The translations under genes were made by a program, and so were the position numbers. Positions 19,053-27,159 of a DNA stretch of 64,000 nt are shown one piece after another. Location of the stretch: positions 372,001 to 436,000 of the forward strand of contig JADLFW010000004.1 in the NCBI GenBank assembly GCA_020849615.1, written 5' to 3'. The DNA comes from Phycisphaerales bacterium. Lineage in GTDB: Bacteria > Planctomycetota > Phycisphaerae > Phycisphaerales > UBA1924. The notes beneath the pieces were generated by a model that made no database searches, was not told the origin of the DNA, and was given only the letters and a program-made list of their open reading frames with translations. Within the stretch, counting starts at the first letter, position 1, and each line of letters starts with the position of its first letter.

Positions 19053-21656
19053 GTGCGTGACCTCGGTTATCGAACCTCCCCGTTCCTCCGCTCCGCTGCC
19101 CTCGTGATGACGCTGGCGGCGCTCGCCGGCTGCCAGGGCTCATCCTCGACCGCCACCGCGCTGCCCATCGCGCCCGGTTTCGCTCCCGCCGTCATGGCCC
19201 CCCAAGCCGCGCCGGCGGTTGGGCGCGCCCAGCCGGCCCGCACAGGCGCCGCCACGGCCAAGGTCATCGACCTCACCCGCCCCGGCGCGGTCGTCCGCGA
19301 TGTGGCCCGCGCCACAATCATCGACACCCGCCGCATCCCCTCCATCTCCGATGCCCCGGTGCCGGGCCCGACGCAGCGCATCAGGAACTACCTCCCGCCG
19401 CACACCGCGCCCGGCGCTGTTCCCCGCGGCGAGCCCAACGGCCTCCCCCTCGGCGGCACGCTCGAACAGCCCCGCGTCCGCGCCGAAACGCTCTTCGCCG
19501 GCATCGGGCAGACCGGCTGGGTCCCGCCCGACCCCGCCCTCGCCGTTGGCCCCGCGCACATCGTGACCACGGTGAATCAGAAGATCGCCTTCTACACCAA
19601 GGGCGGCACGCTCCAGTTCGCCGCCGAGCTCGGCAGCCCGGGCGCGCCCGGCTTCTTCGAGGAAATCGGCGCCGGCAACTTCGTCTTCGACCCCAAGTGC
19701 TTCTACGACCACCTCGCCCAGCGATTCGTCGTCGTCGCGCCGGAGGTCTACGGCTCCACCGAGGCCTGGATCACCATCGCGGTCTCCGATGATGCCGACC
19801 CCAACGGCGTCTGGTTCAAGTACCGCACCGATGCGGTCATCACCGTCGGGGCCCAGACCTTCTGGTGGGACTACCCCGGCTTCGGCTACGACGCCCAGGG
19901 CTACTACGTCACCTGCAATCTCTTCGGCCTCAGCGCGGGCGGCTGGGGCGGCGTCGGGTTCCGCGTCTTCGACAAGGCCCCCATGCTGACGGGCCAGCCC
20001 GCCGCGTACTCGACCCTCCGCGATGGCAACTCCGCCTCCGTGCAGGTGGCCCAGCACTTCGGCACTCCGCAGGCGCCGTACTTCGTGTCCTTCGCGAGCG
20101 GAAGCGCGGCCCGGATCCACGCCATCCGCAACCCCCTCACCGCGCCGCAGCTGGTCACGACCGATGTCGCCATCCCCGCATTCAACGGGCCCGGCGAAGC
20201 GCCCTGCGAGGGCGGTGCCGTCAGCCTCGTCGATTCCCGCATCATGAACGCGCACTGGCGCAACGGCAAGCTCTACGCCGCGCACAACGCCAGCGACGGC
20301 GCCCGCAACCTCGCCCGCTGGTACCAGTTCAGCACCAACAACTGGCCCGCCGCCGGCGGCGTCTCCCTCACGCAGTCGGGCGTCGTCGATCCGGGCCCGG
20401 GCCTGCACTCCTACTTCCCCGCCATCTACTCCAACCAGGCCGATGAGGTCGGCATCGTCATCGGCGCCTCCAGCCCCACGCGCAAGGTCGGCGTCTACAT
20501 CACGGGGCGGCGCCCGTCTGACCCCGCCGGCGCCGTGGGCCTCCCCGTCATGAGCCAGCTCGGCACCGGCGCCGGCGCGGGCCGGTGGGGCGACTATCAG
20601 GACATCGCCATCGATCCCGTCGATGACACGCGCTTCTGGGCCATCGGCGAATACAACTCCACCAGCGGCTGGAAAACCTGGATCACCAGCTTCCGCATCT
20701 CCGACACCCCCCTCATCCACGCCATCCCCGACGATGCCGGCGCCGCCGTCGAGGGCGACCCCCGCCCCGTCGATGTCCTCGCCAACGACTACCACAGCGC
20801 CGGGCTGCCGCTCACCATCTCCGGCTTCGACGCCGCCGGCATCCACGGCGGATCGATCACGCGCTCGGTCGGCACCGGCCCGTCGGGCCGCGATGAACTC
20901 CTCTACAGCGCGCCCTCCGGCTACCAGGGCCCCGACTCCTTCACCTACACCATCAGCGATGGCGCCGGCACGAACACCGCCGCCGTCTCCGTCGAGGTCT
21001 ACCCCGCTTCCGCCTTCCGCACCCCCGAAGCGCCCCTCGCGCTCATGCCCCAGCTCGTCGTCAACTACTACGCCCTCTCAGCGCCGTCGGTCCTCCCCGA
21101 TTTCTCGTTGCTCACTTCCTACCGCACGCTCCCCGCCGCCGGCATCAACATCCCCTCCACGCCCGGCACGTTCTCGACGTCGGGCCGCTCCGACAACGTC
21201 GGCGCGGTGTGGGAGGGCTACCTCGACATCCCCCGGACCGACCTCTACACCCTCTCGACCGAGTCCGATGATGGCTCCCGCCTCTGGATCGGTGACCAGC
21301 TCATCGTCGACAACGATGGCCTCCACGGCATGCAGGCCCGATCCGGCACCATCGGCCTCCGGGCCGGCGCCCACCGCATCCGCGTCGCCTTTTTCGAATC
21401 CGGCGGCGGCGCCGGCATGATCGTCCGCCTCAACGGCCCGGGCCAGCCCGCCGCCGTCATCCCCGAAGAGATGTGGTTCCGCGACAGCCCCTGCCCCGCC
21501 GATGCCAGCGGCGATGGCCTCCTCGACTTCGCCGACTACCTGACGTTCCTCAACCTCTTCGACGCCGCCGACCCCCGCGCCGACATCAACAAGGACGGCA
21601 CCATCGACTTCGCCGACTACCTCGAGTTTCTCAACCTCTTCGACGCCGGCTGCTAA
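19053..21656 (+). CDS. large exported lipoprotein with cadherin-like, PA14 and dockerin-like modules
   Basis: 867 aa with a GTG start; AAAGG lies upstream. A lipoprotein signal ends LAALAGC with Cys27 as the likely lipidated residue. Residues ~130-550 form an unrecognised beta-rich domain (GWVPPDPALAVGPAHIVTTV). Next come a bacterial cadherin-like Ig repeat (about 565-655; VLANDYHSAG, GPDSFTYTISDGAG), a PA14 domain (about 670-805; YTLSTESDDGSRLWIGDQLI), and two EF-hand-like loops (DASGDGLLDFADY and DINKDGTIDFADY). The paired loops resemble dockerin type I, a C-terminal module common in Phycisphaerae secreted proteins. Carbohydrate binding or surface assembly is inferred. Confidence 0.85.
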   Translation: MRDLGYRTSPFLRSAALVMTLAALAGCQGSSSTATALPIAPGFAPAVMAPQAAPAVGRAQPARTGAATAKVIDLTRPGAVVRDVARATIIDTRRIPSISDAPVPGPTQRIRNYLPPHTAPGAVPRGEPNGLPLGGTLEQPRVRAETLFAGIGQTGWVPPDPALAVGPAHIVTTVNQKIAFYTKGGTLQFAAELGSPGAPGFFEEIGAGNFVFDPKCFYDHLAQRFVVVAPEVYGSTEAWITIAVSDDADPNGVWFKYRTDAVITVGAQTFWWDYPGFGYDAQGYYVTCNLFGLSAGGWGGVGFRVFDKAPMLTGQPAAYSTLRDGNSASVQVAQHFGTPQAPYFVSFASGSAARIHAIRNPLTAPQLVTTDVAIPAFNGPGEAPCEGGAVSLVDSRIMNAHWRNGKLYAAHNASDGARNLARWYQFSTNNWPAAGGVSLTQSGVVDPGPGLHSYFPAIYSNQADEVGIVIGASSPTRKVGVYITGRRPSDPAGAVGLPVMSQLGTGAGAGRWGDYQDIAIDPVDDTRFWAIGEYNSTSGWKTWITSFRISDTPLIHAIPDDAGAAVEGDPRPVDVLANDYHSAGLPLTISGFDAAGIHGGSITRSVGTGPSGRDELLYSAPSGYQGPDSFTYTISDGAGTNTAAVSVEVYPASAFRTPEAPLALMPQLVVNYYALSAPSVLPDFSLLTSYRTLPAAGINIPSTPGTFSTSGRSDNVGAVWEGYLDIPRTDLYTLSTESDDGSRLWIGDQLIVDNDGLHGMQARSGTIGLRAGAHRIRVAFFESGGGAGMIVRLNGPGQPAAVIPEEMWFRDSPCPADASGDGLLDFADYLTFLNLFDAADPRADINKDGTIDFADYLEFLNLFDAGC

Positions 21657-21774
21657 GTTCTGTTTGACGGATGCTTTTAGGTGGCCCGGCTCTCCGAGCC
21701 GGGCACGGGAACACCGATGGAAATGCACGGTTCGGAGAACCGTGCCACCCCGGAATCGATCCGTCAAACACGAC
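21657..21774. repeat. compound palindromic repeat: outer inverted repeat enclosing two TCC-loop hairpins
   Basis: Immediately after the lipoprotein stop, TGTTTGACGGAT (21661-21672) is mirrored by ATCCGTCAAACA (21759-21770), a perfect 12-bp inverted repeat. Between them are two hairpins, GCCCGGCTC-TCC-GAGCCGGGC (21684-21704) and GCACGGTTC-GGA-GAACCGTGC (21725-21745). Each has 9-bp arms and a TCC or GGA loop. The 15-bp core CGGCTCTCCGAGCCG recurs at 24267-24281. It looks like a REP/MITE-type element and may also act as a transcription terminator. Confidence 0.75.
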
Positions 21775-21801
21775 CTAGCCAGCGCCCCCGGGCCGCCAGC
21801 T

Positions 21802-22554
21802 ATGCTCTACCGCATGCGGCTGGCCGTCATCATCCCCGTCTACAACGAGCGATCGCTCATCGAGAAAGCGGTCGCGCGACTCGACGCCGTCCCGCCGCCG
21901 GGCCGGCTCGACCGCCGCCTCTTCCTCGTCGATGATGGCTCCACCGACGGCACCGCCGACATCGTCCGACGCCTCGGCGAACGCGCCGACATCACCGCCG
22001 TGCTCCACCCCGCCAACGCCGGCAAGGGCGCCGCCATCCGCACGGGCCTGTCCGCCGCCCTCAAGGCCGGCGCCGACCTCGCCATCATCCACGATGCCGA
22101 CCTCGAGTACGACCCCGCCGATCACGAGGCCATCCTCCGCCCCATCCTCGACGGACGCGCGGACGCCGTCATCGGCTCACGCTTCCTCGGCCAGACCCAC
22201 CGCGTCCTCTATTACTGGCACCGCATCGCCAATCAGGTCATCACCCAGTTCAGCAACATGATGACCAACCTGAATCTCACCGACATCGAATGCTGCCTCA
22301 AGGCCTTCGCCGGGCCCGTCCTCGCGCAGCTCCGCATCCAGGAAGACCGCTTCGGCCTCGAACCCGAAATTGTCGCCCGCCTGGCCCGGATGCGCCTGCA
22401 CGACCCCGACAACCCGGGCCGCACCCGCCCGCTCCGCATCTACGAAGCCCCCGTCAGCTACGCGGGCCGCACCTACGCCGAGGGCAAGAAGATCCGCTGG
22501 ACCGATGGCCTCAGCGCCCTCCGCTGCATCCTGAAGTACAACCTCTTCAGCTAG
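21802..22554 (+). CDS. GT2-family glycosyltransferase (DPM1/polyprenyl-phosphate type)
   Basis: 250 aa from the ATG at 21802; the ATG at 21814 is equally close to the conserved MRLAVIIPVYNERSLI. The GT-A core is complete: FLVDDGSTDGTADIV, HPANAGKGAAIRTGL, LAIIHDADLEYDPAD (metal-binding DAD) and AVIGSRFLG. It then has FSNMMTNLNLTDIECCLKAF, the pattern of dolichyl/undecaprenyl-phosphate glycosyltransferases, without C-terminal membrane segments. It probably makes a lipid-linked sugar donor. The open frame extends upstream through the palindromic element, but that part has no family similarity. Confidence 0.88.
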   Translation: MLYRMRLAVIIPVYNERSLIEKAVARLDAVPPPGRLDRRLFLVDDGSTDGTADIVRRLGERADITAVLHPANAGKGAAIRTGLSAALKAGADLAIIHDADLEYDPADHEAILRPILDGRADAVIGSRFLGQTHRVLYYWHRIANQVITQFSNMMTNLNLTDIECCLKAFAGPVLAQLRIQEDRFGLEPEIVARLARMRLHDPDNPGRTRPLRIYEAPVSYAGRTYAEGKKIRWTDGLSALRCILKYNLFS

Positions 22555-22584
22555 TCCCCAGTCGCCGGTGCCCGTCTTCCGGTT

Positions 22585-24726
22585 TCACCCCCCGGCCCGC
22601 ACCCTCCACACCCCCGCGCTCAGCCCCGCCAATCTGATCACGAGCCGGTCCGACTCCATCACCTCGCTCGTTCCTTCCCACACATCTTCCACCCGCACCC
22701 GCCCGCGATCCCGGAGCCCGGCGATCCGCACCCGCGCGCCCGCCGGGCCCGTGTTCAGGTTCGACGCCATCAGGACCGTTTCCCCGCGGGGATCGTCAAA
22801 CACCGCCGTCATCACGCCCGGTGTATCCGATTCGCTCGGCAGCTCCGCTCCGCACCACCCCACCACGGCCCGAACCACCGACGCCGTCGGCGCTACACCC
22901 AGCACGATGAGCCACCCCCTCCCGCGCGGCTCGCGATACCCCGCGGCCCAGCGCTGGCCGATGTAGCCCCTCATCCACGCATCCGCGCACTCCACCGCCT
23001 GCTGCTTGCCCGCCACCTGCTCGGCGATCACCGCATCCCCGGGCGGATTGTCCCACACCCACACCGAGCCCTCCGCGATCCCCGCATCCCCACCCCACGC
23101 GGGCCGCAGCTCCACCTTCTTCCCCAGCTTCGACAGCACCCGGTCGGGCCCGCGCACACCGAGCAGGTCGCAGGCCCGCATCCGCTCATCGCGCGACGGG
23201 CCGCTTCGGAACACTACCAGCGCCCCGCCCGATTCCATGTACTCGATAAGCCGTCGCTGCGCTGACTCCGCCAGCCAATCGGCCCCCGCGTAGAACACCA
23301 CGGGCCGCGCTGCGCTTTCCTCATGCAGCGGGTCGAAGAAGTCATGATCGATCCCTGCCTCGTGCAGCGCGCTCAGCACCGGGTTCTCGTTCAGCAGGTT
23401 CTCCGGGCCGATCTGCCCCGGATCGAAGCACACGCCGCACAACACCCGCCGCGTCAGCGCGGGCGGATCGACCTCCCGCCACACGCGGTGGAACCCCATC
23501 AGCACCTCCGCGATCTCACCCCGCCACTCGCCTCGCTCGTTGATCGCCGAGCCGTACCAGTTGTCCCGGTTCACCAGCATGTACCAGTTCAGCCCCTTGA
23601 TCCCCGCCATCAGCGCCGACACCGCCATCAGCCGATAGTGCGAGGGCGCCAGAAGGCCGACATGCTCCTGATACCCGTGCCACACCCCGCACTCCAGCTC
23701 CGGGATGCTCGGCAGCGCGGAGTACACGCTCTGCAGCCGGCACGTGTCCATGAACAGCCGGTATTCCTTCGCCCGCTCGAGGGGCTCGCGGCCGAACTGG
23801 TTCTTCGGGTACCAGTCGACCCCCTGCGCATCCGCTCCGGCCCGGGCCACCTCGCGCCAGTTCTGCACATCCCCGCCCGGGTAATAGTTGGCGATCATCG
23901 GCAGCTTCACCCCCAGCCGCCGGTACTCCTCGACATGCCACTTCAGGCTCTCTCGCGTCGCCCAGTGCTGAAAGTTCCAGTAGTCATGGGCCCGGGCCCG
24001 CGCGTGCGGCTCGTGCCCATCGATCGCCTCAGCGAACGCCTGTGCCTCTTCGAACGCGCCGTACGATGCTCCCCACGCGCTGTTCAACGTTCCCACGTCC
24101 CCGTTGTATCGCTCGCGCAGGAATTCCTGGAAGAACCCGCCATCGCGCTGCCGGGCCGCAGCACACCGCGGATCCCCCAACCCGCACCGGTCCTCGAACC
24201 AGTGCGTGAACACATCCATCTCGTTGTCCGGCTGGAACAGCACGATCGGGCGCTCGATGGGTACCGCGGCTCTCCGAGCCGCGTCTTCCCCCTCGCTCGC
24301 GCAGAACGGGGCGATCGCATTCACCACGGCCTTCATCCACACCCGCGCCTCGGCCCGGTACGCCTCGCTCAGCCTCGGCAGGCCGATCACCCGGTCCGGC
24401 ACCCCCGCGTTCCGCCACTCCGCGTAGATGTACGGGCCCGGGCGGATGAACACCCGCAGCCCCTTCTCCCCCGCGAGCTTCAGGAACCCGACCAGGTTCC
24501 GCGGCGCTTCGGTCTCACCGGTGAAATCGAAGCGGCCCGGCGCCAGCTCGTGGTACTGCCACGGGATGTACGTTGCCACCATCGGCAGCCCGATCTCGTG
24601 CACCCGGTCCAGCACGACGGGCCAGACCGATGGGTTCAGCCTCCAGTAGTGCACCTCGCCCGAGAGAAACGGGATCCGCTCGCCGCTGATCTCAACTGTG
24701 CCATCTCGGATCTGTGGCCTGCTCAT
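22585..24726 (-). CDS. GH35-like glycosidase (beta-galactosidase family)
   Basis: 713 aa from the ATG at 24726. The TIM-barrel half has the GH35 features GEVHYWRLNPSVWPVVLDRV, TYIPWQYHELAPGRFDFTG, LRVFIRPGPYIYAEWRNAG, and the acid/base region RPIVLFQPDNEMD. The probable nucleophile region is PSIPELECGVWHGY. The C-terminal part (about 480-713) is beta-rich, with a GATase-like segment around FYAGADWLAESAQRR. No signal peptide is visible, so the enzyme is probably cytoplasmic. Just before the acid/base motif, the stretch DAARRAAVP is encoded by a palindrome (24265-24283) of the repeat family seen at 21684. Confidence 0.86.
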   Translation of the reverse strand: MSRPQIRDGTVEISGERIPFLSGEVHYWRLNPSVWPVVLDRVHEIGLPMVATYIPWQYHELAPGRFDFTGETEAPRNLVGFLKLAGEKGLRVFIRPGPYIYAEWRNAGVPDRVIGLPRLSEAYRAEARVWMKAVVNAIAPFCASEGEDAARRAAVPIERPIVLFQPDNEMDVFTHWFEDRCGLGDPRCAAARQRDGGFFQEFLRERYNGDVGTLNSAWGASYGAFEEAQAFAEAIDGHEPHARARAHDYWNFQHWATRESLKWHVEEYRRLGVKLPMIANYYPGGDVQNWREVARAGADAQGVDWYPKNQFGREPLERAKEYRLFMDTCRLQSVYSALPSIPELECGVWHGYQEHVGLLAPSHYRLMAVSALMAGIKGLNWYMLVNRDNWYGSAINERGEWRGEIAEVLMGFHRVWREVDPPALTRRVLCGVCFDPGQIGPENLLNENPVLSALHEAGIDHDFFDPLHEESAARPVVFYAGADWLAESAQRRLIEYMESGGALVVFRSGPSRDERMRACDLLGVRGPDRVLSKLGKKVELRPAWGGDAGIAEGSVWVWDNPPGDAVIAEQVAGKQQAVECADAWMRGYIGQRWAAGYREPRGRGWLIVLGVAPTASVVRAVVGWCGAELPSESDTPGVMTAVFDDPRGETVLMASNLNTGPAGARVRIAGLRDRGRVRVEDVWEGTSEVMESDRLVIRLAGLSAGVWRVRAGG
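24265..24283. repeat. intragenic 19-bp palindrome of the TCC-loop family
   Basis: CGCGGCTC-TCC-GAGCCGCG is a perfect hairpin with 8-bp arms inside the GH35 coding region. Its 15-bp core CGGCTCTCCGAGCCG is identical to the first hairpin of the spacer element at 21684-21704. On the coding strand it reads as Ala/Arg-rich residues without breaking the frame. Confidence 0.75.
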
Positions 24727-24800
24727 GCGGACATTGTTCACAATCCCGTCCCGGCCCGCATCCGGCCGGCCCGCAGGCACGATCCCTATCGTCCCCCGCC

Positions 24801-25931
24801 ATGCCCCGCATCGCCCTTCAGATGCTCTTCGGCGACCGCACCAAGTACCTCACCCTGGTGCTGGGCCTGGCCTTCGCGACGCTGCTCATGGTCCAGCAGG
24901 GCGCCATCTTCCTGGGCCTGCTCATCCAGTCCACCGGCGCCCTCCAGAACGTCCACCAGCCCGACCTCTGGATCACCGACCCCTCCACCAAGTGGATCGG
25001 CGATTCACGCTCCCTCTCCGATGACAAGCTCGACCGCATCCGCTCCGTGCCGGGCGTCAAGTGGGTCGAGCCCTTCTTCAACAACTGGGCCGTCGTCGAG
25101 CTCCCCGATGGCAACTACTACAAGGTCCAGCTCCTGGGCATCCCGCGCCAGACCATGATCGGCCGCCCGCCCGCCATGGTCGAGGGCCGCCTCGAGGACC
25201 TCCGCATCCCCGACGCCGTCATCATCGAATCCACCTCCCGCGACAAGCTCAACAACGTCAAGGTCGGCGATGTCCTCAAGCTCAACGACCGCCGGGCCGT
25301 CGTCGTCGGCTTCTGCTCCGCCAAGAAGGGCTTCGAGTCCAACGCCATCCTCTACACCACCTACGACAACGCCGTCCGCTTCACGCCCGTGGGACGCAGG
25401 AAGATCAGCTTCATCCTCGTCAAGGCCCAGGAGGGCATGGACCTCGCCACGCTGCAGGCGCGGATCGACGCCATCGGCGATGTCGTCGCCCTCACGCCCG
25501 ACCAGTTCCGCTTCCGCTCCATCGACTTCATCCTCAAGATGACCGGCATCGGCATCAACTTCGGCATCACCATCGTGCTGGGGTTCATCGTCGGGCTGGC
25601 GCTCTCGGCGGCGATCTTCTACCAGTTCACCGTCGAGAACCTCCGCGCCTTCGCCACCCTCAAGGCCCTGGGCACCGCCAACCACCGCCTCGCCGTCATG
25701 GTCCTGGTGCAGGCCCTCGCCGTCGGCATCATCGGCTACGGCCTCGGCGCGGGCCTCGCCGCTGTCTTCGCCCTCGCCAGCCGCCAGGCCCAGTCCGAGC
25801 TCACCGTCTTCTTCCCCTGGCAGCTCCTGGCCCTCTCCTTCGTGGCCTCCATGATCTGCATCGGCCTCGCCAGCCTCCTCAGCATCCGGCGCGTTATGAC
25901 CGTCTCCCCCGGCGTCGTCTTCGGCACCTGA
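24801..25931 (+). CDS. DevC/MacB-like ABC transporter permease (FtsX type)
   Basis: 376 aa from the ATG at 24801. It has an N-terminal membrane segment (YLTLVLGLAFATLLMVQQ), an extracytoplasmic MacB-like domain (about 45-235), then three C-terminal membrane segments with the FtsX-type sequence ENLRAFATLKALGT between the first two. This matches DevC of the cyanobacterial DevBCA glycolipid exporter. A membrane-fusion gene follows 44 bp downstream, giving a BC pair. The ATPase partner (DevA-like) is not adjacent on either side. Confidence 0.9.
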   Translation: MPRIALQMLFGDRTKYLTLVLGLAFATLLMVQQGAIFLGLLIQSTGALQNVHQPDLWITDPSTKWIGDSRSLSDDKLDRIRSVPGVKWVEPFFNNWAVVELPDGNYYKVQLLGIPRQTMIGRPPAMVEGRLEDLRIPDAVIIESTSRDKLNNVKVGDVLKLNDRRAVVVGFCSAKKGFESNAILYTTYDNAVRFTPVGRRKISFILVKAQEGMDLATLQARIDAIGDVVALTPDQFRFRSIDFILKMTGIGINFGITIVLGFIVGLALSAAIFYQFTVENLRAFATLKALGTANHRLAVMVLVQALAVGIIGYGLGAGLAAVFALASRQAQSELTVFFPWQLLALSFVASMICIGLASLLSIRRVMTVSPGVVFGT

Positions 25932-25975
25932 CCCTACCCTTCCTTTCCCAGTGCCCAGTGCCCAGTGCCTTCCCC

Positions 25976-27031
25976 ATGAACCTCATCCGCGCCATCACGA
26001 TCATCGCCTCCGCCGCCGGGCTGGGCCTCGCCGTCTGGGCCGCCACCACCGCCATCGAGGTCCCGCCCGTGCTCATTCCCGAGCGCGAGCCCTCGGTCAA
26101 CCCCTTCGGCAGCGGCGTCGCCGCCCTCGGCAAGGTCGAGCCCCGCACCCGCGAGCAGCCCATCGGCGCGCCCCAGCCGGGCCTGGTCACCGAAGTCCTG
26201 GTTGATGTCGGCGATGCCGTCAAGAAAGGTCAGCCCCTCTTCCAGCTCGACGCCAGGCCCCTTCGCGCTGATCTCGTCCGGGCCCAGGCCGACCTCGAAA
26301 TCGACCGCGCCGCCATCCAGCGCTGGCACGCCCAGCCCCGCGCTGAGGACATCCCGCCCCTGGAAGCCGATGTCGAGCGGGCCCGTGCCGCGCTCGCCGA
26401 CCAGCTCGAGCAGCTCGATCTCATCCGGGAGGCCCAGAAGAAGGGCGCGGCCACTTCCCGCGATGTCACGGCCCGGCAGTTCGAGGTGGACCGCGCCCGG
26501 GCCGGTCTCGCCCGGGCCCAGGCCGACCTCGACCGCATGAAGGCGGGCGGCTGGAAGGCCGACCTCGCCGTCGCCGAGGCCGATCTCGCCCGTTCCACCG
26601 CCGAGGTCGAGGCCCTCAACCTGCTCCTCGACCGCCTCACCGTCCGCGCCCCGCGCGATGGTGTGGTCCTGCGCCGGCAGATCGAGCCGGGCGAGTACGC
26701 CGCCTCCGACCCGGCCCGGCCCGCGCTCATCATCGGCGATCTCTCCGACCTCAACATCCGGGCCCAGGTGGATGAGGAGGACATCGGGCTCATCACGCCG
26801 CACGCCCGCGCGGTGGCCCGGCTCCGCGGCGCGGTGGTCGAGGAGTTCCCGCTGATGCTGGTCCGCGTCGAGCCCTACGCGCGTCCCAAGGTGGACATCA
26901 CCGGCATGAACGTCGAGCGGATCGACACGCGGGTCATCGATGTGCTGTTCCACGTGGAACAGGAGCCCAAGACCCCGATCTACCCGGGGCAGGCGGTCGA
27001 TGTGTTCATCGAGACAGCCCCGAAGCGGTGA
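25976..27031 (+). CDS. HlyD/DevB-like membrane-fusion protein
   Basis: 351 aa. It has an N-terminal anchor (IIASAAGLGLAVWAATTAI), a lipoyl/barrel half-motif GLVTEVLVDVGDAVKKGQPLF, a long coiled-coil hairpin rich in Ala, Asp, Glu and Arg (about 90-210), and the returning half APRDGVVLRRQIEPGEY. This is the standard HlyD-type layout of DevB, which bridges the inner-membrane permease to an outer-membrane channel. The last codons contain a parS-type palindrome at 26946-26961, encoding LFHVEQ. A CCCAGTG tandem repeat lies just before the start. Confidence 0.9.
   Translation: MNLIRAITIIASAAGLGLAVWAATTAIEVPPVLIPEREPSVNPFGSGVAALGKVEPRTREQPIGAPQPGLVTEVLVDVGDAVKKGQPLFQLDARPLRADLVRAQADLEIDRAAIQRWHAQPRAEDIPPLEADVERARAALADQLEQLDLIREAQKKGAATSRDVTARQFEVDRARAGLARAQADLDRMKAGGWKADLAVAEADLARSTAEVEALNLLLDRLTVRAPRDGVVLRRQIEPGEYAASDPARPALIIGDLSDLNIRAQVDEEDIGLITPHARAVARLRGAVVEEFPLMLVRVEPYARPKVDITGMNVERIDTRVIDVLFHVEQEPKTPIYPGQAVDVFIETAPKR
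26946..26961. other. parS: parS-like centromere site 1 (inside the DevB-like gene)
   Basis: TGTTCCACGTGGAACA is a perfect 16-bp palindrome and matches the bacterial ParB-binding parS consensus (TGTTNCACGTGNAACA type). It lies within the 3' end of the membrane-fusion gene, where it is read as LFHVEQ. An identical site occurs 148 bp downstream. ParB nucleation here is inferred. Confidence 0.85.
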
Positions 27032-27093
27032 GATCAGGTTTCGGGGTCGGGATTCGGGGTCGGGATTCTGGAGTCGGGTTCCGGGGGTGGGGG
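27032..27093 (+). repeat. GGGGTCGGGATT-type tandem repeat tract
   Basis: Right after the membrane-fusion stop the sequence cycles through TTCGGGGTCGGGATTC, GGGGTCGGGATTCTGG and AGTCGGGTTCCGGGGG. A related GGGTTTCGGGTTTCGGGTG tract occurs at 49510-49530. It is low-complexity and non-coding, and it ends at the second parS-like site. Confidence 0.6.
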
Positions 27094-27109
27094 TGTTCCA
27101 CGTGGAACA
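27094..27109. other. parS: parS-like centromere site 2 (intergenic)
   Basis: TGTTCCACGTGGAACA is an exact copy of the site at 26946. Here the palindrome extends to 18 bp (GTGTTCCACGTGGAACAC, 27093-27110). It lies in the convergent spacer between the membrane-fusion and sulfotransferase-like genes. No parA, parB or replication genes lie in the window, so ParB would have to act from elsewhere. Confidence 0.88.
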
Positions 27110-27159
27110 CACATCCGCGTTTGCGCGCGCGGAAGCGGTCGGCGTTTCGGAAACATGGA

